Source of the DNA: Sarcocystis neurona
Taxonomy: Eukaryota > Apicomplexa > Conoidasida > Eucoccidiorida > Sarcocystidae
Direction of reading: 5' to 3'
NCBI GenBank assembly: GCA_000727475.1
Contig: KL647297.1
Coordinates: forward strand, 3,365,080 to 3,429,079
DNA length: 64,000 nucleotides
Shown here: piece after piece, positions 1 to 13,500 of the stretch
Layout: each line of letters opens with the position of its first letter
How positions within the stretch are numbered: the stretch's first letter is position 1
Program-made: the position numbers and the translations under genes
Notes under the pieces: generated by a model
Told to the model about the DNA's origin: nothing
Seen by the model: only the letters and a program-made list of their open reading frames with translations
Database searches by the model: none

Positions 1-150
1 GAGCAGCAGTGGAAGAGCAGCAGCAGCAGCAGAGGAGAAGCCGCAGCAGCAGAGGAAAAGGAGCAGCAGCAGCAGCAGCAGGCGAAAAGCAGCAGCTTGC
101 CTGTGTGAGAGCTACTGCGTCGGCGGCGCTGCGCTGCTGTTCAACTTGCA
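1..150 (+). other. CAG-rich edge segment, possible partial exon
   Basis: A CAG/GAG tract open in all three plus frames. The frame from position 9 reads Glu/Gln/Ala/Arg-rich and could end at a CCT|GTGTGA donor near 102. The strand and gene cannot be decided from this fragment. Confidence 0.2.
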
Positions 151-429
151 TGGCAGCGACGGTTTCCTCCTTCGCATCTAGCTGTTCACCAAAAAGAGAA
201 GGAGCGTATTTACACATGCAAAGTATATGTAGACAACGGAGGGGGAAGAGAGGAAGAGAACCGTTGACGAAGGAGAAGGAGCACTTCACCGCAGAGGAGC
301 CCCGGTGGGAGCAGCAGCCGCGGAAAAAAAGAATGAATGACAGCAGATCAAAGAACAGTTTTTATCCGCGTCGCGAGTCTCTGCTGCTGCTGCTGCAGCA
401 ACGAATCTAAACAGCAACAGCACCCACGT

Positions 430-815
430 CCACAACTACACCGTAGAAGTCTCAGGACAAAACATATATATATATATAAGCAGACCCATATATATATATA
501 CACACATAACCGCACTCCTACGTATATTTACATATATATATATATATAAACATACTCATATATATATATATATATATATAAACATACCCATATATATATA
601 TATATAAACATACCCATATATATATACATATATATGAGCAAACACAGGCACTTATACGTATAGAAATGTACCCCACCTACATATATATATGTATATATAC
701 ACAAATATACAAACATCTCCGTCTGTTGATATATAGGTGCTATATATATGTATATATCAGTAAGTCTACGGGCAGAAAACTGACACTATTAAGAGAGGAA
801 ACTAGAGAGGTAGGT
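430..815. repeat. TA/CATA microsatellite
   Basis: Near-continuous (TA)n with interspersed CATACC and CATATG units. It encodes only Tyr/Ile shadow frames. It lies downstream of the coiled-coil gene. Confidence 0.85.
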
Positions 816-899
816 GCAGGCAGACATGCATGCAGCCAGCAAGACACGCACGCAGCTAGCGAGGCACGCAGCCAGCTAGCTAGGCATGCATGCAGCCAG
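815..899. repeat. Imperfect tandem GCATGCAGCCAG-type repeat
   Basis: Three to four diverged copies of a unit of about 24 bp built from CATGCATGCAGCCAG and GCACGCAGCTAGC lie directly after the proposed terminal stop codon. This is likely 3' flank of the coiled-coil gene. Confidence 0.5.
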
Positions 900-950
900 T
901 TACAGAAGAGAGACCCCTTCACTCTCCTGGTGCCCTCTTTCTGTCTCTTC
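900..950 (-). CDS. Candidate terminal exon of the coiled-coil gene
   Basis: Acceptor TCACCTGCCTGCAG opens EETERGHQESEGVSLL and a TAA stop at 902-900. Phase 0 matches the 2278 donor and the acidic helix continues naturally. The separation of 1.3 kb is filled by TA repeat. Confidence 0.45.
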   Translation of the reverse strand, partial: EETERGHQESEGVSLL

Positions 951-1534
951 CTGCAGGCAGGTGAATATACGTGAAGACGCATGCGGCTGCATTGCACCAC
1001 CGCGCCGCAGACGAAAAAGTGGACCTACCACTCATGCGCAGCAGCAGAAATATGGGCAACACACACATATATATAAACAACACACACACATATATATATA
1101 CATGTATATATGTACTTATGTGAATACACGTATATGTGTATATACACAGAAAAGAAGTAGAATACACAATGAAATATACACATGCATATATATATATATA
1201 TATGTACAAGAAGTAGCATTCACGCTTCCTCTAGTTGACGACGAAGAGACACCGAGGCCGTTACACAGATATACAGAAGCGCAGACAAGCTGGCTGATGT
1301 ACGAATGCATGTGCATCTCTAGCGCATGCAAACGCATGCACTCCGGCATCAGACGTTCCCGGGTAGTCCGCTGAGTTTCTCATATATGTGTATATATGTA
1401 TGCGTCCAGGCCTACACATATCTATATATACACGTGAGTGTGTGTAGCCCTACATATATATACGATCGGTTTCACATATATTTATACGCATGTGTACGTG
1501 TAGTCCTATATATACACGTATATTCATACATGTG

Positions 1535-1574
<40 letters not shown>

Positions 1575-4500
1575 CCCACGCATGCGTCCACGGGTGTATA
1601 CAGACAGGGTTGGCATGCAAGTACTTGCCTGCATGCAATTTTTGCGTGAGCTCCGATGAAGAGCCTTGTTGTCGCCATATTCTTCCCACGTAAGTCATAC
1701 ATTCGGTCAAACATATATATATATATATATATATATGTGAATAGTTAATTTTTATATATTAAAGCAGATCCGCATGTCTGCATGCGTGTGTGGGTGCCGC
1801 TACTCTGCAAAGTGATTTCGGGACGCCCACGTGCACACAGACCGTCGAAAAGCACAGCAGCGGGGGCAGATTCCACTCCCTACAAAAATGCATGCATGCT
1901 CCTACGTGTCCAAATATTTATATGCATGTGTATGGACGTACACATATATACACGCGTCGGGTATGTAAAAGTATGCCAGCTTACGTCTACATATATGTAA
2001 CCATTGTTATACACATATATACATATATATATATGTGTATGTATATGTGAGGGTGTTTATATATGCGCCACGCGACAATGAAGACTGTTTACCTGCCCAT
2101 GATATGTACACGTATGTATGTACGGAGAAGGAGGATTTGCCTGGTATATATATTTTTGACCCGACGTTTCCTCTTCTCTCTGTATACACATGTGTATATA
2201 TTTGTCTATTTGTATCCATCTGTCCGTCTCTCTCTCTTGGTACATACACGTGGATATATATGCAGGTGGCTGCCTACCTCTTTACGTAGACTGTCTCTGT
2301 CGCTATCAGCGAGCAGCAGCTCCCGCTGCAGCTGCTGCACTGCTGTTTGCAGACGGGTGAGCTCCGAAGCTGCAGCTGCAGGGACGACAGCAAAGCGGCA
2401 ACAGCAGCACCGGTGGGAGCAGAACAATAGCAGCCGGAAAGGCAGCAGGTTTGAGGAAGAAGAACGCGAGGAGCGCGTGCGCAGCAAGCAGCAGATTCGG
2501 CAGTACAAGAAGGAGAATCCGCCAGCAGCAGCAGCAGCAGTCGCGTCGTCCAAATAAGGAGCGGCAAGAGCAGCAGCAAGGAAAGAAGAGCAGAGGGTGC
2601 TGCTGTTGTTGCTTCTTCTTCTTTTGTAGCAGCAGCAGCGAGATACAGGCCCCCCGGCAACAGCCACACGCGAGAGCAGCAGCTACCCAACAACAGCAAC
2701 AGCAGCGTCACCCCTGCGCCACTAGCAGCAGCTGCAGCAGCGCCCACGCTTCTCGGTCACAGCAGCACGCGCAGACACGACGCAGAAGCACCAGCGTTAG
2801 GAGGAGCATCCTAACAGCAGCAGCAGGGACGAATCGACAAAAAAAGGAGCAGCACCAGCAGCAGAAGATCGGTGGAAGGGGGGCAGTTGGCAGCCCGAAC
2901 AGCAACCGCAGCACAGCAGCAGCTGAGAGGGAGCAGCGGCCTCATGCAGCTGTCCCGCACGCACTGCAGCAGGAGCGACAGGTCGAGCGAAGTATTACAC
3001 CAACAGCGTCCCAGTAACAAACTGCTGCTGCTGCACCGGCGAAAAGTCCTTTTAAAAAATTGCAGGTACATTTGCCGCTATGTGTGTACATATCTCACTA
3101 TTACCTAATATACCTGTCACTGTCTCTCTACACATATATATATATATAACATGTGCAGCTGCAGCGACAGCACACTAACACATATATACATATATATATG
3201 TATACATGTAGGTAGCAACAGCTCACTTCTGTAGTTATATAAATATGTATATATGAATATATATATAGATGTAGCGCCAGCACAAATTACTGCAGATCTA
3301 TACATGCGGGACGAAAATGTAGATGTCGCGGGTGCACCAAGCACTGTAGTTATGTATATATATATATATATGTATATCTATCTATATACGTATGCGCATA
3401 TGTATACATATATGTATATATGTGAAGGTTGCACGTTTGTGTGTGATGCTGCTGCAAGTGAGATGGAGTGAAATTGAGAGGTCGATTTACGTCACTTGTA
3501 CATCCACAGAAGTTGATGAACGGCAAAAAAAGAAGTCCTCCCATAGTAGTAGGAGGAAGAAGAATAGGGTTGTAGCTGGGAACAATGTACACACAAATAC
3601 ATATATATATATATATATATCGAAGAGTATCTATAAATATACATATATGTAGGAGGAGGCACCAGCAGAATCGACCGGTGACAACACCCAGCAGCAACGG
3701 TTGAACGGACTGCAGCAGCAGCAGCAGTGGCAGAAGAAGAAGCAGCACCAGCAGCAGTGACAGCAGAAGGGGTCCTACTTCTTGCTTCGGGAGTGTCCTG
3801 TTGTTGCAGGGCGGTCTGAAAAGATGCAGCAGCAGCAGCAGTAGCGCAGCATCCGGTTGTCTCCCGTTAAAAGCAGCGCGGCCTGGCACTTCCCCGCACC
3901 CACGCGCGCGTACCGCACGGCGGAAGTCGTCAGCCTCTTACTACTGCCACACATGTACATATAACTATATATGTGACGCGTCACTACATATATATAGAGA
4001 GAAACCTACATATTGACAACACGTACATACGTAGACTCACATATATACAAGTGCAATGCATTTTTGCCGCATAGAAACTCAAGAAGATCCCAGCGTACTT
4101 CAGCTGCACATGTACATATACAGATACGTAGATATATGTGCATGCGCCTGTACGTATATATATGTGCGTAGACGCCTGTATATATACACACACAGAATAT
4201 AGGCATAAACTTGCATACATAAAAGTGAACCATATTGAGGCGGCATATATACTAAAGAAGCTGTTCCCGTGTCCTGCAGTTGCACACACGCACACACATA
4301 CATATATAGAGAGATAGGTAGAACTCTAAGCATGCGTCTGCAGGGGTGTACATACGTCCACCAAGACCCACACATATAGTAGTGAACTCCATGGATGCAG
4401 GACGTAGATCGAAATCCACGTGCATGCCAACATGTATATATCGGGAGCCACGTCATACGCACAAATAAAAAGTGCCCGTCTTTGCCTTGGACACGCATGC

Positions 4501-7500
4501 GTCGGAATATATCCCGTTCGCTGGCCTTGGGGTGGTGTTGCTGCCCTCTTCCCCCCCGTATACGTGGACATCGAGGGGTAGGCGCCTTCCACCCGATACA
4601 CGGACGTCGTCCAATGTTGTCTTCGTGGCTGTGAAGAGGTTTCCTTCCGTCAAAAAGACCCCTTCCCCTTCCTCGCTTTGTTCGCTTCCTTTCAAGTCCG
4701 CATATAAGTCTCCACGCGCTCTCCACGTATATATGTGCATGCACGTATTTTGGCAATGTATATACGCGACAGCCCCAACAGAAACAGGTCGCTTACTTAT
4801 AGGAAGTGCCACACATAGACGTATAGACAAGCATACACATATATGTATCAAGAGAGGGAGAGACGTGTGTGGGGAGTATAAACTAAGGCAGCTATACGCA
4901 TATATTGCCACGTCTACACAGACAGATGTTCGCATGCATATATATGAGGAGTATATACTGACACAGGTAGGTAGACACATGTCCACATATATAAGGATTT
5001 ACACACATGTATATATATGTGTCTATATAGATAGGGATGTAGACACGTGGGTAGGTAGTAGATGGAGAGATGAATAGGGATAGGAAGACACATGGAAAGA
5101 CACAGATGCAATCCACAAGTAAAGTTAGACACGTAAGGACAAATCAATACAGGCAGACACTTTTAAACATAGAACTAGAGAGAAAGATAGAAAGAAAAAG
5201 ATATGAAGACGACCATAGAAAGTACGACTAATATGTGTACACAGAGAGAAAGACAACGATATAGAAAGACATACATATATATATATGCATATATGGAAAT
5301 ATATAGAGATAGAACGATATACATATATATAGAGAGAGATGGATGGATAGATGGATAGAGAGCTAGGTAGGCCTAGATCGATAGAGGAATATAGAGGGGA
5401 GGGTCAATATAGATAGATATAAATCAATAAATGTCGATCGATACATTAAGGCAAATATAGACAGACAGGTAAATACATATATATAGAGAGAGAGACGTGG
5501 GTATAGATAGTAATATATATATGTATATGTGTGAATGAATAGATAGATACAGGTGAACAAGTATAGAAAGAAAAGAATTGAATAAATAGAGATAGATCGA
5601 CGTATATATATGTGTGAAGAAATACGTATGTGTCGATGAATATAGACTGGTGAGATAGAGAAATATACAGACAGATAGGTATACACGTCTGCTCACCTAT
5701 ATATACGTAGACAGATAAATGACGCTGGATTGACAGCATAGACAGGTAGGCGAGTGAATATATATAGAGAGAGAAAGGGAGAGCAAAGACGGTGGAAATA
5801 GTACCCGTTTCTTCTACGAGGAAGCTCCTGGACAGAGAAGGGTAAATTTTTGCATGCATCTGCAGTATTTCCGTGCATGCACACAAGCGGAGATCGACGC
5901 ACATTTGAGGAGGTCGACAGAAATACGGATAGAGACAGAAAAAAGATGAGAAAAGTGAAAGAGAAAAGCAGCTAATACGCCTCTGCCTCTGTGTATGTGT
6001 GTGTGTGTCTGTACGGCAGCTGCATGGGTGTCGCCATCACACGGGAGGGTATATTATCGACAGCTGGTTGATGCGCATGCAAGAAGCAAGTAATTCATTG
6101 AAGAATATTTGTTGGGCTAGCAGTCGAATGAGAGCAGCTCGGCGAGGGAGGTCCTGCAACAGGAGGAGATGTGCCGGTGGGTGGGGACAGGAGGAAATGC
6201 TACGAGGAAATTCTCTGCCTAAAATTCGCGGAAGCAGCAACGGAATTTCCACGCCTGCTATTCCTTCTCCTCTTCCCTCTCTTGCCATCTGTCTCGCCTC
6301 TCCCGTTTCTTACTCAGAAGTTGCGGGTGGAGTGCTTACCTGCTGCTGCCGCCGCTCACAAGAAAATGCCGCGCTGCTGCTGTTGCTGCTTCTCTCCCCC
6401 GTTCTTCTCTCGGCCGGGTCGCTGCGCGGCATCGTAGAGCAGCACAGCAGCAGCAGCAACAGAGCGCGTCAGCACCAGGAGAACGACACCACCAACTGCA
6501 GCAGGGCAGCAATCCCCAGCAGCAGCAGCAGGAAGAAGAAGACAACAGATACGCAGCCAAGTGCAGCAGTCGCGGGAACTGCTCCTGACCAATAGGAGCA
6601 GCAGCAGCAGACGGCATTGCTGCCAGCAACAGAGGCGTCGCGACTTTGGTAGCAGCAGCAGCACGAGGAGGAGGAGGAACAGAGGGAGAGGAGCAGCAGC
6701 AGCAGACGGCGTTGCTGCCAGCAGCAGAGGCGCCGCGGCTCTGGTAGAAGCAGCCGCAGCAGGAGGAGGGATGGGACAGTGAATTTCCCTGCATGCGAAG
6801 AAGCAGCAGCAAGAGAGTTTTTTTCCGGCGACAGCCGGAGGAGAAGCCAAGCAGCAGGACAGCAGCGGCGCAGCCCAGCAGGAGCAGCAGCAGAAAGACA
6901 CAAGCCAGCAGCTTTGACTCTTTCTTCGTCAGCACTGCGGCATCAGCAGCGGCAGCGGGAAGGAAAATAAGAGAGAGACAAAGAACGGCAGCTACCAGCT
7001 TGCCGTAGATCCCCGCCGCGCAGGAGAAGCTTCGGTTGCTGCTGTTCCTGCTCCCCTTCCTATTGCTCCTGCTGCTGTTGTCCCTGCTGCATCACCGCAA
7101 GGAGCTGCTGCGGCTGCTTCCGGAGAATCTGCTGTTCGCTCTCCTCCTCCTGCCACTCCTGTTGCTGCGGCCCGGTCCCTTTCTCCGTCCCGTCCTCCTC
7201 CGGCTTCCTTCTCCTGCGTCTGCGTCTCCTGCTGCTGCGGGCTCGACAGGTCCTGCGAAGAGAATACCGGAGAAAAACAAAAAAAAGACAGACCGGCCGT
7301 ATTGGCACAGACGTACAGCTCCTGCATGCGCTCCGTAAATATCCATACATATATCCGTAGAGAAAAAGAGAGGGAAAGAGGTTCGTGTCCACACACACAT
7401 ACACACACATATATACATACATATATACGCACCTATATACACAAACACATGTGTATCCATGCATGTGTGTACGTATGCACGTATGTATGTGTGTCAGTCA

Positions 7501-10500
7501 AAGTTTTCCTCTGCTTTCTCGTGTGGCCGTTTATATATCAAGGCGATGAATAACTTCTATTGAACTTCGATAGGAGAGACAAGAAGAGAGAAGGGCCACA
7601 AGAGACCAACCGCGGGCCGAAGAAGCGCCAGAAGGCGCCGTCTGGCGGCTCAAACAAGAATAAAGACGTGCATGCCCTGGTGTGGATATATATCCCCCAA
7701 CACGGATAGACAGCCAAAATGCATGCGCCCATACATATACAAACATATACATATAAAACAAATACAGAGATGGGTATACACACGCATTTGTGTCGGAATC
7801 GAGAGGGGGAAAGGGGAGTTGCTGCTGCCAGCGATATGGACGTGCTGTCGGCTTCACAGAAAGAAAGACGTGCAGCGACAGCCACCGCCTTCAACTGCCA
7901 GCCAACTCCTCTACAACCGCGTAGGAAAAGTTGCACATTCGAAGATAAAGAGAAATGAAGAGAGCAACAGGGCAAGCAGCGGATATTCGTTGGAATCACA
8001 CGTGCCCACTAGACGCACACCCATACAACAACGTCTTCAAATGAATGTATCTTCCACCTTCCACATATATATATATATATATATATGTAGGGGCCTGTAT
8101 ATACATATATATATATATATATCAATATGTTAATCTGACTATATATGTGTGTGTATACATATATATATATAAAAGGGCCTTTATATATATATATGTGTGT
8201 ACATATCAGCATGTGTATCTTTCTCTCCCTCTTTGTCTATCTAGTTATATATAAGGGCCTGCATGTATGTAAATATAAATGTATATATCAATATATCTAT
8301 GTATCTACCTCTCTCTCTATCTCTCTATCTATCTGCAGATATATATATATATATGTGTAAGGGCCTGTATGTATACGCCTTATAGGGACGTGAACATATA
8401 TCTAACACTCCATACATATATATATATATACGTTTGTCGCCACATATATAGAGAGAAGAATAGAGAGGAAGACAGAAAGAGAGAAATATATGGTTCTTGC
8501 TGCTGCACTTGTGTCCATAGTTGCCATTTTATGTACGTGATTAACTAATATATACATGTATATATGCACATATATGTATATATTTCTTGCTGTTGGACTT
8601 GTATATGTCTTTGCTTTTGTGCGTACGTATAAAACGAAGAGCAGCTCTCTTCTGCTGTGTGGGCGCGCATGCTCTCTCTTTGTGGGAATGCACGCGTCCC
8701 CCTTCTTACGGGAAGACCCCTTTACACATACATACATGCATATGCAGATACCTACACCTGCGTTTCTCTTTATATACAGATGTCCACATACACCACATAC
8801 ACCCACACACACCTGTGCGTTTTTCTCTCTTTTTCTCTCTGTATACAAATATATATATACACACCTGTGTGTCTCTCTTTTCCCCTCTTTCTCTGTCTCT
8901 ATATATACATATACACTGGCATATATGCACATATACATAACACCTGTGTGTCTCTATGAATATATATGTACATATATATATACACAGCTATGTTTTTCCT
9001 ACATATATATACGCATATGTACCTGGGTTCCTTTCTCTCTTTTTCTCTCTCTTTCCATATATGTACACCTGTGTTTCTCCATAAATACCTATGTACATAT
9101 ATATATACCCACCTGTGTTTTTCCCTGTATATATACAAATGCGCCTTTGTTTTTCTCTGTTGCTCCCTCTCTTTCCATATATATATACACCTATGTTTCT
9201 CTCCATCTCTCTATCTCTCTCTAGATATGCATATATATATATACCTCTGTTTCTCTATAGATATATATGTACATATACATATGTGTATATACACCTGTGT
9301 TTTTCTCTGTATTGATATGTACCTGTGTGTCTTTCTCTCCTTGTCTCTGTCTTTCCATAGAGATACACCTCCTTTTCTCCGTCTCTCTCTTTAAACGTGA
9401 ATACATATATACCTGTGTCTCTCATATATGCTTGTGTTTCTGTCTTTGAGTGTCTATTTCTATCTACACGTATATGTATATGTGTCTCTCTCTGCAGATG
9501 TATCCATAGATATAACTCTGCGTCTCTCCGTATATATGTATATATATCTATATCTTTGTCTCTATGTACATGTATATTTTCATATCTGCCTCTCTTTCTG
9601 TACACGTCTACGAATATGTATATACATGTATATACATATCTGCCTCTCTGTGTCCATGTGTGTATATATCTGCGTCTCTCTGTACACGTGTATCTATATA
9701 CATATATACATATGTGCCTCTTTCTGTCCATACACATAGACAAATACATATATCTGCGTCTCTCTGTGCACGTATATATATATATATATATGTATCTTCT
9801 TCTCTATGTCCATATGTACATGCGTCTCTGTACATGTGTGTATATTTATTATACATGAGTATGAGCGCATGTGTAGGGCACAGACGTGTGTGTGTGTGTC
9901 TGCGGGAAGAGGTAGGAAGTCCAATTTGGAGGAGAAGAAGAAGTGTGGTTGTTGAAGAAGGTGGCTGCTGATGTGGGAGAGAAATAAAGAAATGTTTACC
10001 TGCGTCTCCTGAAGCAGTCGGAGCGCCAGTGCCTGCGTCGTCAGTCATTATTCCCCGCACAGCAGCAGCAGCAGAAGGGTGACTTCGCTTCAAGAGGCCG
10101 AATAGATGTGAAGATGTGGACACAGGGGAAGACAAAGGCACTGGCGTCTATATTAGCCGCGCGCATGCATGCGTAGGCTGCTCATGTTTCCAGAGCAGAC
10201 AGGGCAGCTCCCCTCCTCTACCTTTCTTCCCATACTGTCTCTACTAGCCTCCTCCACGTTTTCTTCCCTTCCCTCTGTCCCCCTCTCTTTCTGCTGTTCT
10301 CTTCTTCTTCTCCTCCTCTCTCTGTCCCACCTCTGTCTCCCTCTGTGTGTCTCCCTGTCTACACGTCTCTTCCCCTGTCTCTCTCCTTCCCCGGTCTTTC
10401 TGTCTCCGTCTGCGTCTCCCTGTCTCCCTCTGTGTCTCCGTCTCCCCCCTGTCTTTCCCCTTTCCTGGTCTGTCTCTGTCTCTGCCCCTGTCTCCCTGTC

Positions 10501-13500
10501 TCCGTGTGTGTCTCCCTCTCATTCGCTGTCTCTGTCTTTCTCTGTCCCGCCTCTCTGTCTCCCTGCCTTCGTCTCTCCGTCTCTTCCCCTGTCTCTCTCC
10601 TTCTCTGTCCTGTCTCCGTCTCTCTGTCTCCGCCTCTCCGTCTCCTGCCCTGTATGTCTCCCTCTCTGTTCTGTCTCTGCGTCCGTCTCCTTCTCTTCCC
10701 CCTCTCTGTCTACCTCTGTCCGTTCTCTCCGTCTCTCTCTGTGTCTCCGTCTCTTTTCCTGTCTCTCTTCTCCCCTGATCTTCCCCTCTGTTTCCTTCTC
10801 ATCCCCTGTCTGTCTCTTCTCTGTCCTGTCTCTCTGCCTCTCCGTCTCCCCCTGTCTCCGTCTCTTGCCCTGTCTGTCTCCCTCCCTGGTGTTCCCCTCT
10901 CTCTCTCTGTGTCTCCGTCTCCTCCCCTGTCCCTCTCTTCCTCTGTCTCCGTCTCTTCCCCTGTATCTCTGCTTCTCTGTCCGTTCTCTCCGTCTCTCTG
11001 TGTCTCCGTCTCTTCCCCCGTCTCCTTCCCTGTCTCTCCCTTTCCCTGACCTTTCTCTCTGTCTCTCTTCCTGTCTCTGTCACTTTCATCGATCTCTCGT
11101 GAGACGACGACGACATCAGCTTGGGAAGTGGAAGGAAAAAGCGAGGAAAGAGAGGAAGACAGTGAATACTGTCGGGTGAGCCAGCCCCAGCAGTCGCATG
11201 AATAAACGCACGCAGCGACTCGAGAGGGAGACGGTGGGGTGCTGCTGAGAAAGACAGAAAAAAGGGAGAGAGCGGAGAAGAAGGAAAGCGGTAAACAGCA
11301 CAGAAGCAGGAAGAGTGGAAGACAAAAGGACGGAGACAAGAAGGAAGAGACACGACGGGAGAGCAGAAACAGAAGGAGACGGAGACAGGAAGAGAAAGAA
11401 ACGGAGACAGAAAGGGGGGAAAAGAGAGAGTGAGAAGAGAGGAGAACAAAAGAGGGCCGCTTGGAGGCCGAAGAGTCTGCTGCTGTCGCACTTCATGCCG
11501 GGAGACGGGGCTGCGTCTTCCCGTCACGACTACGGAGACGGGAAGAAGAAAGGGAGACGGAGAGAAAGGGGAGACAGGGAGACAGAGGGAGGAGTACGAG
11601 AAAAGACAGAGACAGAGAGAGACAGAAGAAAAGACGGAGAGATAAACAGACAGAGAAATGGAGAGAGAACACATATATATATGTGTAGGCAGATTCACAC
11701 ATATATATTGATATATGCACGCAAGGAGGTTGATAGTCTTCTTCGAAAAATAGGCACGCATGCCTCTCCTACAATATATATATGTGTGTGAATAGAGAAA
11801 AAGAGAGAGAACTCTTTGCCCAACAAGAAGCAAGAAAAGGGGAAAACGGACTTTGTTCTATTCAAGAAAATCCTAAACGTTGCCTCAGCCCCAATATACA
11901 TCTGCTTCTACATATTTGATTCTCCCTCGCTCTCTCTCACTTTCTCCCTCTCGTCTTCTCTCTTACTTCCTCTCTCTATAAAAATATATATACGTCTCAA
12001 TCTCTCTCTGTATATATATATTTATAAATATCCATATATATGTGTATACACACGCCTCTGACTCTCTCTCTATACATATATATATAAATATATGCGTCTC
12101 ACTCTCTCTCTCTGTATATATATGTAGACAGCGGACTCTCTATCTATGTATGTATATATACATCTCTCTGTCTCTCTCTATATATATACTTCTCACTTTC
12201 TCTCTGTATATACATATACATAAGTTTGACTCTCTCTCTATATGTGCGTATACATACATCTTACGACCCCTCCCTCCCTGCATATATATACATACAGATA
12301 TAAGTGACTCTCTCTCTCTGTCTACACGTGTGTATATATACGTCTGACTATCTGTCTCTCTTCGTATATATACGTCTATATACATGCCACTCTCTCTGTC
12401 TCTATCTCTCTCTATATACATACGTCTCGCTCTCGGTATATACGTATGTGTGTGAACACGTGTTAGGCTCTCTCTCCCTATATATATGTATACAGTTACT
12501 GGTGAAGAGTTTGTACCTGTGCCTTTTTCTCTGCAGCAGCAGCACGAGCTTTTTGAAGAGCAACTTGGGCGGTCAGTTTGCTGCTTTTTTCTCCCAGGCG
12601 TGTCACTTCTTCCTTGACGCTTCCGAAAGCAGCTTCCATATGCTGCAGCAGCTGCCACCCGTTGCTGCTGCGCTGGGTTTCTTGCTGCAGCTGCTTCTGC
12701 AGCTGCTGCACCTGTTGCTGCAGCTCCTCCCGTTGTCGTTGCTGCTGCTCCAGCTGCTCTCGTTGCTGCTCCAGCTGCTCTCGTTGCTGCTGTTGCTGTC
12801 GCTGCTGCTGCTCTCGCGCCGCCGCTGCTGCCTGTTGCTGCTGCTGCGCCGCTGCTGCTGCTGCCCGGTGCTGCTGCAACTCTCGTCTCAGTTCCGCAGC
12901 CGTCACTTCCTTCTGCAGCCGGAAGGAAATGACGCACCGCAGAAGACGCAGCAGCAGCAAGAGAGGGATTCACCAGCAAGCGACAGCGCATTGCCAGAGA
13001 CAGCCGTACACGACGCAACAGCAGCAGTGGCTGCAGCAACGTAGGGGTGGCAAGCAGCAAAGTAGTAGCAGCAAGAGCCGCTAAAGCAGCAACAGCAAGA
13101 GCCGCAAGAGCAGCAGTAAGGACAGCAGCATCAGTGGTTGGGAAGAAGAGGGCAGGGAGGATGAACGAGCAGCAGTTGAGACTCTGTAGCAGCAGCAGCA
13201 GCAAAAGACGAACAACAGCCACGAGTTGAAGGGGGAAACGAAAAAAGAGAAGAGAGAGAGGAAAGAGAAGAATGAGAAGAAAGTGAGTAAGGAAGAAACC
13301 ACACACACGTGGTGGTCTTCATTAGTTTGCAGTACCTGATGAAGTGTTGCATGCGCCTCCTCGAGAGCCTTCGTCAGCTGCTGCACCTCTTCTTTGCACT
13401 GCAACAGCTCCCTGCAGCACCACATGAAGCGAAGAAGAAGACGCAGCAGCAGCAGCATTTCAACAGCAGCCACACACGACTCAGAGTAGCGCAGTTCACA

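Noticed and set aside
480..780. Open frames made of Tyr and Ile repeats here and at many TA tracts
   Set aside because: Translation of TATATA/CATATA microsatellite; no codon bias, splice sites or non-repeat residues.
2390..2560. Plus-strand exon reading FEEEEREERVRSKQQIRQYK
   Set aside because: It is the complement of the pyrimidine-rich stretch just before the minus acceptor of the leucine-heptad exon; purine-rich complements give Glu/Lys/Arg readings by default.
10169..11179. 336-codon plus-strand Ser/Leu/Pro open frame
   Set aside because: It is the translation of a CTGTCTCC satellite; all three plus frames are open and none has non-repeat sequence.
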